Source: Mytilisepta virgata (lineage: Eukaryota; Mollusca; Bivalvia; Mytilida; Mytilidae). Taken from it: DNA of 64,000 nt. Position 1 is the stretch's first letter. Each line of letters opens with the position of its first letter. The notes below the pieces were generated by a model. That model made no database searches and was not told where the DNA came from. It was given only the letters and a program-made list of their open reading frames with translations. Positions 37,365-49,300 of this stretch are shown here, piece by piece. The translations under genes were made by a program, and so were the position numbers. The DNA is taken from positions 22,351,139 through 22,415,138 of the forward strand of contig CM051512.1 in assembly GCA_028015205.1 (NCBI GenBank), given 5' to 3'.

Positions 37365-40300
37365 GTACACAAAATTAGAGATATATCTTTTTACACACTC
37401 ATTATCACTACACTTTGAAATTACCTCCAGGTTTTTAAGAGCGATGAGTATTAAACCTCCAAACAGCAGAATCAATGAAGTGATAGGAAAGACAAAAGAG
37501 TTAAACCCATTTAGTCACTATGACTTAAGGCCTTAATGATGACTCTTATCACATTTCACCCACATTAACACTACATTTGTATTTATCAACAATCTATTTT
37601 CATTATTGGGATGGAAATAAGGCCCCATTCCCAATGCTAAAAAGGTTATATTTTTACCAATTTCATGTGAAAATTTCCCAATCGTGTGGTGATAAAATCA
37701 ATTGTAAAAATCATTATTCAAAACACTTGGAAATCTAATAAAAATATCGTCAGTTTAAAAATTTTTCTGGTAAACATTTGTTTTGAAAGTTTTGAATAAG
37801 CATGTAAAATAATATCATCCAAACTGTCACTATAATTTAAGGTCAAAATTGCGACTGGGAAAATTCAAAACGTAAACAAGACATCTGACTAATAAGGAAC
37901 CAGGACTAGCCAATAATGAATGAAACTTTGAAAAATAAAATTGGTTATTCAAATGACAACCAAAGGCTGCCAAAATATCCTTTTCCAACTAATACAGGAG
38001 CAATTATTGAATGAAGAGATCTCTGTGCGAACGAGTGATGATTTTACAGACAATTTAATCTTTCAAAACCAGCTGCTAAAACTTATTATGCAGATTCACT
38101 CATGATATACATGTATGATTTATATGATTTACTCAAAGGCTTTTCACTCCAATTACATGTACATGAAGTTTATAAGCAGCCATATCTATTAATATTCTCA
38201 GGTATTCATACATTCTGAGTTTTTTTTTGTACATATTTTTTGTTTAGAACTCTTTTTGATTATATTTTCCAATTGTAAATTTATTAATCTATGTCTGGCT
38301 CCTGTGACATGCATGTAACCTTCAATAAGTTGAAGGTGGTCACTATTTGGTAGATGTAGATAATGGGCAGACTTTATGACTTTTAAAAAATATAAATGAA
38401 CTATAAATATTTATTTTTATTTAATAAAAACAAGAAAAGATAGAAGAAATTATTGCATTTGATATATTATAATATAAATACAATACATCATTCACAAATA
38501 AACATGCAAGGCAGTTGTACGTGTACATTTCTGCGACGGGGTATCTACAAATAGGAAATTATTTTAAATGTGATGCTATCCAAAATTTCTGGGGGAAAAA
38601 CACTGCAGGTAAATAAATATGTAAACAATGGCACTTTGTTTTCTGAAACCTGTACCAAGTTGTTTCAGACTGAGCAGAAAATATTTCTCAAGCATATCTG
38701 GTGTTTTTTAACACATAAATGGTAGTGATATGCACAATATCTGGGGCCCAGTTCGACCATTGAAACATTTCAGATATTTTATAAGATTTCTAGAATCACA
38801 AACTTTGCCATTGACAAAAGGTCGGGCGATGTGAAAACACTATAAGGCGACTTCTTCACCCGAATCACCCTCCTGTATAAGCCCTGATATTGTCAAAATT
38901 TAAGTTTATTTAAAAGTGAAAAATCTGCATGCTTTATATCTGTTGAGTTGTATTTATTTTGCTGTCTCGTAATTGATGAGGGGCCTCGGTGGCCAAGTGG
39001 TCTAGGTAGTTCATCATGACTACTAATGATCACTAGCCTGTCAACGCTGGGGTTGTGAGTTCGAATCTCACCTGTGGCGGGGTGTGTTCAACTCCGATCT
39101 TAATTGACAAGGATTGCCAATTTTCATACCGAAGGTCGGTGGTTCTCTCCGGGTACTCTGGCTTCCTCCACCAATTAAAACTGGCCGTCACGAAATAGCC
39201 AAATGTGCTGAAAACGGTGTTAAACCCGTCTAAACAAACAAACATAATTGATGATTATTGTAACACTTCCCATGAAACAGTAATATTGTTAACATGTTAG
39301 CTTCTGTGTATCCAGTTCTATTGTCTATAGCATTACCAGTGAACCAAGATGTATCTGTTGGGGAAAAGTGTCAGAACATTTTTGAATTTGCTCTTCAAAT
39401 TTTTGGATTGTTGTTTTGGTTTTCAACATTTTAAGCCTTAAGCATAACTGATGAGTCGTAAATCGAAGAAATTTGCATATCTCGTGCATCAATATTGGTA
39501 TCAAAGAATTTTATTATTTAGCCGTGCATTTATCAGTATCAGACAGAAAAATAAATCCAACTTATACATGTAAATCATACAGTTTTTTTTCATTTTTAAA
39601 TAAATATGATGGTAAACATGGTAAGGGCATGGTGGATATCTGTTTTTGCTGTACATAATACTAATGTAGTTGATAATACCTTGCCATTTTTCATTTGAAT
39701 TGAGAAAAACAATGTAATCAGAATATTTCAGATTCCATTCAATACATGTAATTCCAATAAAATAATCTACAGTTTGAACTAAAACCAGAATAAAATATAC
39801 ACCGGACTTCACTAAATATTCAAACAATCTTCATATTACTACTTCTCTGTCAAAATTTGGTTGATCCTTTCAATTCTTTAACCAACAATAAGAAAATTTG
39901 AAAATACACCCTGAGACAATTTGGAACATGTCACTTCCATGCTGTATTGCCCCAGGACAAAGTGTAACTATTACATAATGGTCAATATGAAATTATTTTC
40001 AAAAACATATAGGTTAGGTCGTAGTAATTTTACCATATATTTTATGTATATAATAATTATGTATATGTGACAAACTATTATTAAGTCTTTTAGGTTAATA
40101 ATGAACTTTGCAATATTTCTCTACAGAAGGTAACTGAAGAGTACAATTTAGGTGATTCGGATCAGGAGGTCAAGGACACACGAATTCTGATAACACAACA
40201 TAACAGGAAGAAAAAGAAATCGGGAGGATTTCAGTCTATGGGTATAACTTGAACCTTTATTATATAATAATAATAATAATTTTATTTGCAAATTATACCC

Positions 40301-43300
40301 ATATGGGTTAAGCAAATACAAACATAAACACAACGTACAAGACATATATAAGATAAGTAAAAGAAATGATATGAATGAATGAATGTATACAACAGCAACA
40401 CATAATGTTAAACTTTGACCGATGCGGACCTTATGTTCGCAGTACCATTGATCGCTTTATATAGTCATTGACAAGTGGTAAAAGTTCAAATTTAGATTAA
40501 GAATGGCAAAGATTTGTGTTTCAGTATCGTCATCTTTAATAACATTTTGATAAAAAGAATTTCTTAATTGAGCATTTAATTTACAATGTAAGAAAAAGTC
40601 GATCTCTTGACAGATGTTACATAACCTTTTATCTCTGGGAATATTTTTATATCTTCCGAGTTCAATATTTAAATTATGATCACTTAACCTAAATTTTGTG
40701 AAGAGTTGTCTTGCTTTTGTAACGGGCTTCCCGTGATTAATACAGAAGTTATAGAACAGGTTTATAACCACCCTCCATTAGCTGCGCTAGTGGAGTACTC
40801 CTTTAGCTCAGTTGGTAGAGCGGTGGACTACTGAACCAAAGGTTCCGGGTTCGATCCCCGGTTGGTGCGGTGGGTAATTTTGGGAGACAAATCATGCTCT
40901 ACTGTTACATTGGCGCCCAACTAAAAAACCCACGATTGTCAAAAAGGGCTAGTTGGCAAAAGGGTTGAAGTTGGATATCGTCATCGTAGACGATGACTCT
41001 TGAGGTGGGGGAAGTGTAACGGTCTTCCCTTGATATATATAGAAGTTATAGAACCGTAACAGGTTTATAACCACCCTCCATTAGCTGCGCTAGTGGAGTA
41101 CTCCTTTAGCTCAGTCGGTAGAGCGGTGGACTACTGAACCAAAGGTTCCGGGTTCGATCCCCGGTTGGTGCGGTAGGTAATTTTGGGAGACAAATCATGC
41201 TCTACTGTTACACTTTAAAGCTTGTTTGGTTTCTCAAATAGTCCTCCATTTTTAATGTTGATTTGAGCTTACTGTATAAAAATAATTTAGAACTATCATT
41301 TATTTCTGATAATTTGTCTAAAGTTTAATCAGAATACATCTCAAGCATGGCCTTTTACTTTAGGTTACAATGTATGTTTAATTTTATGAAATGGTTTATT
41401 AAAATTTACATGGGCATTTATATCCAAATCAATTTCTTTAAAAAAATTTAAATACCAAGTTAATTGTTGATTGGATGTGTATTAGGTAATAGAATGCTAC
41501 TTGGCTTTTATCGGCATGTCTTCTTGTTTTATTTTTCATGTACTCTTTCACTACAAACTCTCAGGGTACAAAGATTTTTCCTGCTGGATAATCAAGTTGT
41601 CAAAACTATGACATTGTAATTGGCATCTTTGTTATTGATTGAAATGAATTTAAATTTTGTGGTTTTTCACTATAAATAACAAAAACAAAAGATGATATTT
41701 TCTATTTCTGAAGTGGAGATGCATGCATGTATGAATTGATAAATGTATGTGCAGATTTCTTGTTTTACAGGAAATATGAAATGTGATACATGAAAGGGAA
41801 TATTATTTTATTTAGAAAAGTCTCAATGACACTTTTTTTTCATAGAAATCATTCATAGAAAATTAGGAATTTTACTATTTTTAGCCATGGAAACCATACT
41901 ATCACAGTTATGAACAACATAAATTTATAATTAAAGTATTATGATGCTACGTTGAATAAGTAAAACAATTTTTTACAGGTCTATCACATGCAGTATTCAA
42001 AGGTGTATCTAGGAAAGGCTATAAGATTCCAACACCCATCCAACGAAAGGTATAGTGTATTTGTTAATAGTTTTATTATCTTTGAATTGAATTGAAATTT
42101 GTGTACATGATTCGAGCAAATCAATGTAAAATGTTGCATTTTCAACAGGACATGCTCTCATATGCTCTTTTTTCAGCTGACTTCTAGTGCATTTCAACTG
42201 CTCTGTTCTTAGCTGAATTCTAGTGTATATTTTCAACTGACTGTCAGCTTGTAAACTAAACAGTACATTATAAAAGTAAAAATTATCATTCAGGAGAAAT
42301 ACTATTTGTAAAGTTTCGAAGAATTACATACAATGCTTAACCACACACCCCCCTACCCCCCATAGATGTCATAGTTTTTTTATATTATTACTAAATTTTG
42401 AAACCATGGTAACAGTTGCCAACAAATTTATTGTTGACAGTATAACTTATCGTGGTGTTTTTGAAAATTGTAGCACATGTATCTATGATTTATGATGCAA
42501 AAGCAAACTAATTTTTTTGTCTGTTTTTAGACTATTCCACTGTTGATAGAAGGCAAAGATGTCGTTGCTATGGCAAGAACAGGAAGTGGGAAAACAGCAG
42601 CATTTTTGTTGCCGATGTTTGAGAAATTAAAAACACATTCAGCAAAGACAGGAGCTAGAGCATTGATCTTATCTCCTACCAGAGAATTAGCATTACAGAC
42701 TTTAAAATTTACAAAAGAGGTACAAGATACATTTCAATACAGCACTAATAATAACAAAGATAAAAAAAAATTCCAAAACCATATTATTTGACAAAACACA
42801 CCCCATTGTTCATTTTGGAGGATCGATTATTCAGAAAAACAATAAAAACAACAATGTTTATTATATGTACTGATATCCCTTAGCACACTGACATTGACAT
42901 TGTTATATATATTATATTTTTATCTTGAATTTCTAAAGATTATTTTGCAACAATCACATTTTACTGGATAAAAAGTTTAACTTTATACGTATCAGTATTT
43001 TATTATTTTAGCTAGGAAAGTTTACCGGACTGAAAGCAGCTGTGATACTGGGAGGAGACAGGTGAGTTCTTATGATAAATAACACTTGTTGACATTTCTG
43101 ACGCAATGGGATAATCAAACGGTTTGACTTAGTACAGTCTAAACTTACTTATTTATAGTGGATTGTAGAAACAGTTCTCAAACACGCTAAGGATGTTGCT
43201 GTCTCTTAACACAGGAGAGTTCTGGGTGTCTGTTTCGTACAGACATTACGATTCACCGCAGAGTACCTTGGTATTTTCCATTATGGTTCAGTCCATGGAA

Positions 43301-46300
43301 CACAGGGGCAGATAACAGTTTGAATAATATATTCCTATGAGGTTTATATTTAGATGTGAGCGATTATAATTTCATAATTACCAATTTATTTTTCTTGTAA
43401 AATTATTAAATTATGCAATTATCTGATGGAAAAATTGTGCTACCACATTCTACTCTTCCAAAATATTTTGTAAATGCCTCATGCATATATATGTGGACAA
43501 ATTGTTAATTATGTATGGACCCTTCACATAACCCTTCGAAGTTGAAATGGAAGGACCGCTTTTCGTACAAATTACATGTATTTTGACTCCTGGTTTGTTT
43601 AAATTTCGGTTGTCTCTAAATAAAATCATTGTCCCAATATTAACAAATGCATGTAAACTGTTTTCGCTATCTCAAAGTAATACACACATATCAAATTATT
43701 ACCTCGGGGATAGTTAAAATCAATAATTTTCTATTCATTAACCACTAATTGATGTATTATGGTCACATCTTTACCTGAAGTTACCTCAATTCTTTACCTT
43801 AGATAATTAGTGAATTATTGACACAATTGAATTAAGTTGTTATTGTGTTTTACTTTAATTAGCCTCCACTTAAGTCGAACTACAGACGTGTCAAACTTTT
43901 TCTATGTTCCCAACAACTTCGAGATAGCGAAAGTTGACTGTATATTCAAATGAATATGAACATTTGCAAATTTGATCTGGTTTTAAATGTATTTGTTTTA
44001 TTGATATCATAGAACCAGTCTTCATTGTGATTTACAAATGTTTTTAAAACTGGGAACTGAAGAATGGAAATTTAATTGAAAGGACTCAAGATATTGAGAT
44101 ACATATAGAAAATGAGAAATTCAAATTCCAATGACTAAAGAAACACTGTATTTGTTTCAGTCTCGAGTGTTTGAACCTTTCAGTAATTTGCACACTTTAA
44201 TCAGATTTGTAGAAGTCAAAATTAGGAATATTTTATATTCAGAAAGTTTTACTTCATTTATCATTGTATATTATTCATAAAAGACAATATTGTCTGATTG
44301 ATTTATGTGACTGATATGGATTTTATCCATGTAACTAGCAGGAATTAAAGTGAGGGTTTATAATTATTGTGATCTTCATCGTTTTACAAGAGTCCCTTTT
44401 CACAAACATTCATACGACTACGATTAGTTGTGAGAATGATATGATTTCCAGTCTTCGGTGTATTATTTCTATTGATGTCATGGAACCAGTCTTGATCATA
44501 GTCATACAAATGTTTGTGAAACAGGGGCCAGTACATTTTTGCAATAATAAAAGCATCGTCTTAATTTTGGAACTTACATTAAACAATTACAAGAACAAAC
44601 AAATAGAATAAGATAGAATAGAGAATGGAAATGGGGAATGTGTCAAAGAGACAACAACCTGACCAAAGAGCAGAAAACAGCTCAAGGCTACCAATGGGTC
44701 TTCAATGCAGCGAGAAAATCCCGTACCCAGAGGTGGGCTTCAGCTGGCCCCTAAAAAATAATGTTTACCACTTCAGCAAAATAGAAAATGGATGGCACAT
44801 TAAACTCTGAAACATAAAAATGAAGAGAACTGATTGATTAATGCTTTTATATCATGCTAAAATTTTAATTATTCAAACATAAATATAAGGTTAAATACTG
44901 TAATTTCTCTTTATGGAAAAATGAATTTTTTAAAATCTAATTTTTCGTCACTAACGAAAGTTTCAAATTGTGATCGTCATGAAGTCAGAATTTTTTGCAT
45001 TATTCAAAAACTAAATTAGTTCTAGTCATCATTGAATCTTTAATTCCTTTGAATAAATAAGTTTATTCATTTAAAACATGAAAATAAATGTAAGATACTC
45101 TTTAGATTATCAAAATGATAAACATGAGGTTTTTGTAAGGATATTATTTTTGATATTTTATCTGCTTGATCAAGAGAAGTTGTTTTAGAAATAATGTAAG
45201 AACTTTTCAAACTAGATGATACTCAGTCTTAATCATATAGGGAAACGCTCCTAATAATTTTTATCCTTTTTTACCTGGTTTTTAAAATTAACAAAAAAGT
45301 AAATAATTTTCATCCTTTTTTACCTGGTATCAAAATTAACAAAAAGGTAAAGTTATTTTTGTGAAACCAATGTCAGTTTCTATAGATCATACTACATTAT
45401 AGTCAAATCTCAAGTTATTTTTTTAAATTACTGGTGTTTATTTTATTTTTTTGCAGAATGGATGACCAGTTTGCTGCTATTCATGAAAATCCTGACATGT
45501 AAGTGTGTTATGATACATGTATATGAATGCTTTGTGTATTTTATGTTCAGTATGATCCAACAGAAACTAAATAATATTAACCGCCTCGGTGGTGTCATGC
45601 ACGTGGTAGCGTGCTAGCCTCGAGTACGGAAGGTCGCTGGTTCAATCCCTGGCCGGGTCAAACCAAAGACATTAAAATCAGTATTTGCTGGTTCTCGACC
45701 AAAAGTCTAGGCGTAAGAGCAAAGGACTGGTCCGCTCGGAGTCAGTATAATGTGTCCTGGAAGGGTGATATGTTTTCTGCGGACAGTTACCTTGTGAGCT
45801 TGCATATTAAAAATCTGGCTCAGCATGTCGGTCTAGTACAAAACAGGGAACATATTTATACCATATCATCCATCCATCGTCTAAATAGTATTTCCGTTTG
45901 GTGTCAGATTTCTCTTTTTTGTAAATTCTTCATCTGCATTTATTAAGGAAATGATTTACTTTGAAAATTCGACTATTATAGCTGTTATATTTTTAACAGC
46001 TTTTATCTCCGAAAGTCGAAAGTCTTGTAAAAAGATTACAACTAAGAAGTTCAAGCATTACAAGCTTTGTTCAAATTTATGTACATATTCAACTTACCTG
46101 GTATATCTGTATTATCAAGTTTTTTACAAATTTTAATTGCCAAATTCATTAGGGAGTTGGGCTAAATGTATGTTTTGTATATTTCATTTTAATTTCCATT
46201 TTACCTGTTAATTACAGAATAATAGGAACACCCGGACGTCTGCTCCATGTTTTGGTAGAGATGAATCTGAAGCTGAGGTCAATAGAATATATAGTTTTTG

Positions 46301-49300
46301 ATGAAGCTGATAGGTATGAAATTACACATGAAGATGCAAACCATTTCTTTCTTTATTGTAACCAGTCAATACAAACAGGAACAAATACTGAAATTTTCTT
46401 TGAATTAAACCATCACAAACTATCATAACGTAACTGATTAAAACATGATTTGAAATTAGCTTTAAACAATATGATATAGAATATGTGATATATACGTGCA
46501 TTTTTATTCTTTTATTACAATGTAGATAGCTTCGACAACTTTAATGGTTATTACATTGAGTGTTTTGAAAAACCATGAATTATGGGTTAAAGTAAATACA
46601 ATATTTCATGTGAAATAACAGCTCTACTTTCACTTAATAGACATATTTCTTTACAAACATCAATAGGGAGTCACATAAAAACATAATCCCTCATTATTTT
46701 CACCTAATTTTTTTCATTTTGATGATTTGATAAACAGAATAACTTGAAATTTTAAAATAAAAAATTGATAGCTTATAATTGAACAACACTAAATATTCAC
46801 TTATGCATTGTTTTGTTTGTTTAGTTGGGGTTTTACGCCATTTTCAGCACATTTGGCTGTTTCGTGGCGGCCAGTTTTTATTGGTGGAGGAAGCCGGAGT
46901 ACACGGAGGGAACCACCTGCCTTCTGTAGGTAAATTGGCAATCCTTGTCAATTTAGATAGGAGTCGAACGCACCCCACCACAGGTGAGATTCGAACTCAC
47001 AATCCCAGTGTTGACAGGCTAGTGATCATTAGTAGTCATGATGAACTACCTAGACCACTCGGCCACCGAGGCCCTCACTCATGCATTGCAGGCATTCTTA
47101 AATTAATGTGTTGTTCAGTCACTCATTGTAGATTTTACCTTGAGTGAAAGAATGGCTTGAAATATGGGATTTTCTTTCACCCATAATTCATGGTACAGTC
47201 AAACCTGTGTAGAAAGGGCACCCATGGGACCAAAAAAATGTGTCCTGTATGAGCATGTGCCTTTTATACAGAGGTTAATTTTACAATGTTTGTTCATAAC
47301 AGGAACACTTTCAAAGTGCCCTATTTAGACATTGATTTGCTTTTGAGGTGTGCCCTTTAAAGCAGGTTTGACTGTATTTTCAAAACTCAGTGTTCAAGAA
47401 TATATAATTATTTTTTGACTGTTATATATACAATTAATATGAAATAAAACTGTTTCAAATTATCAAAAATTTTGAAAAATTTGAAATAGTTTAAATATGT
47501 GGTGACTTATTTTGGTGATGCTTTTTTTATTCACACAGATTATTTGAAATGGGATTTCAAGAGCAGTTACATGAAATTATCCATAGACTTCCCGAGAGCA
47601 GACAGACATTGTTATTCTCTGCAACACTACCCAAACTGTTAGTAGAATTTGCCAAAGCTGGGCTCCATGACCCAACTTTGATAAGATTGGACGTGGAAAC
47701 AAAAATCAGTGAAAATTTAAAAGTAAGTACATGTACGTTCGTATTCAAATACAAATGTGTAACATTAGAATTTAATTTTAACTCTGAATTTATTCTGCCA
47801 TTGCATAGGCTTAGAATAAAGACCTTTGGCATGATTGAACATTGCTTAGGCAAATGAGTTAAAGGAATACTCCGCTGGTATAGCTGATGAAGACAAGACT
47901 GGTTTTAATATACAACAAATGGATAATAGGAAAGGTCAACAATGACTTGCAATCAATCAGCTTTACCCAACAGACAGAACCAAAGAAGAGCACAAAACAC
48001 AAACATAAACACAACAGAGAGTCAGAATAGTTAGGCTTGGTACAGTGGTGGGGTAAACAGGTTTAATGGGTATCCAAACCTCCCCTTATCTATCCTGACA
48101 CTCTGGTGTATAAAGCATACTATAAAAGCCAATACAGTATGATTACCAACAAAGTGACCGCCTCCTAAAAATGCCAAAAATTGTTTGACGACTCATAATT
48201 TAGATAGCATGGTCAGAATTTCCTTGTTTTAACTGTAAAACCAGCCAAGGCTCTCATACATGTAGCTACTGGTCGCATACTCTCACTCTATAAAATGTAA
48301 AATTCAGAAATATTACTCCCTTAAAGGGTTTAAACCTGTTGTTGATACTTTATCTTTTAGCTTAATAATAGGAAGGGAAGCTTGTTACACTTTCCAATCT
48401 CAAACATCTTCATAAAACAGTTATGTTATACCAGCTTCAATTTTTTCTTAAACTTCCTCTTTTAATAATGGCTTACTTGTACATGTAACTTTAGAGTGGA
48501 TATTTTCTGCAAAAACTGCACCATAATGGAAAGCTTGTTTCAGATGGAATGTTTATATTTCTCATGTTCCATAGATACTACAGTGAAACTTTTCTAAACC
48601 GGCCTTTTATGGGACCACTGAAAACGGTCAATTTGAAGGGTTAGTCAGTTTACTGAAAATCCAAAGTCAGACAAGAGCTATTCCCCTTTAATATGCATTT
48701 TTGTGTTTTGTTGGATTTAAATATAATCAATACAACTCACTTATTTTCCAATGACTATTGTGAATATTCATCATAAAATTAAGAATACAACATCAGATTT
48801 TATCTATTTATAATTATTTTGAAAGGATAAAAAACCATATACATTTATTTCCCTTGCATTAGTGAAATATGAAGATTTGTTCACCCGAGGAAAGCCCTGT
48901 TTCCCGAGGGCTTGCCTGAATGAAACATGACTTTTCAAGGGTGAACAAATCTTCATATTTCACTTATGCAAGGGAAATTAATGATTTATTCCACTATCCC
49001 TAGTGTACTTCGAATAACTGGGATATGATGGTGAAACAGGTATCTCAGAGGGAAACACGATGTTTTGTTCAATATCAGGTAGGAGAGTCTCAACCAATGA
49101 AATACGTACATAGCTATGAATTAATAGATAAAGTGGAATAAGTATCCATCAGAACTATGCTAGTCTTAAAGAATAGAGGTGAACTGTCTTCAATAAACAA
49201 TTGACCTCATTACTGAGTTGACATAGATATCAGACAGTGGCCAGGTGTCCAATTGACCGGATTAAATAACTGTTACCTTTACACTTGGATGGTTAAATTA

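Larger units (their letters stand above)
40718..41212 (+). mobile_element. TRIM: miniature LTR retrotransposon with tRNA-like LTRs
   Basis: 495 bp: LTR (40718-40909), 105-bp interior, LTR (41015-41212). The LTRs begin TGTAACGG and end CTGTTACA (TG...CA). A primer-binding site TGGCGCCCAAC (40911-40921) follows the first LTR, of the tRNA-Lys-like TGGCGCCC type. A purine tract GAGGTGGGGGAAG (41002-41014) precedes the second. The interior has a short perfect-stem hairpin GTCATCGT/ACGATGAC (40979-40996) and no ORF, so it depends on proteins in trans. Each LTR carries a tRNA-like segment. A 4-bp CTTT duplication and near-identical LTRs (a 6-bp indel plus scattered changes) indicate a fairly recent insertion. 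Confidence 0.88.
40259..41400 (-). mobile_element. LINE 3' fragment (minus), interrupted by a TRIM
   Basis: On the minus strand a coding remnant ends with [20 protein letters not shown] and the zinc-motif-like [13 protein letters not shown], as in C-termini of mollusc non-LTR polymerase ORFs. It then has a 3' end with AATAAAATTATTATTATTAT (a TTA/ATT-type tail, 40262-40290). The upstream part ([20 protein letters not shown]..., about 41215-41325) lies beyond the inserted element 40718-41212. Removing the insertion and one CTTT makes the two parts one continuous frame. The 5' limit is uncertain. Confidence 0.7.
46314..47538. other. DDX54 intron 7
   Basis: Contains a SINE copy (46811-47075) and a repeat starting TACAGTCAAACCTGTGTAGA (47192-47375). 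The rest is AT-rich. Confidence 0.6.

Noticed and set aside
37207..37536. 109-residue plus ORF overlapping DDX54 exon 1
   Set aside because: Out of frame with the conserved gene, which uses the ATG at 37071 and a phase-0 donor at 37364.
40797..40870. tRNA gene
   Set aside because: A and B boxes are good, but the acceptor stem does not pair, the anticodon stem is only partly paired, and the block repeats in both LTRs of a TRIM.
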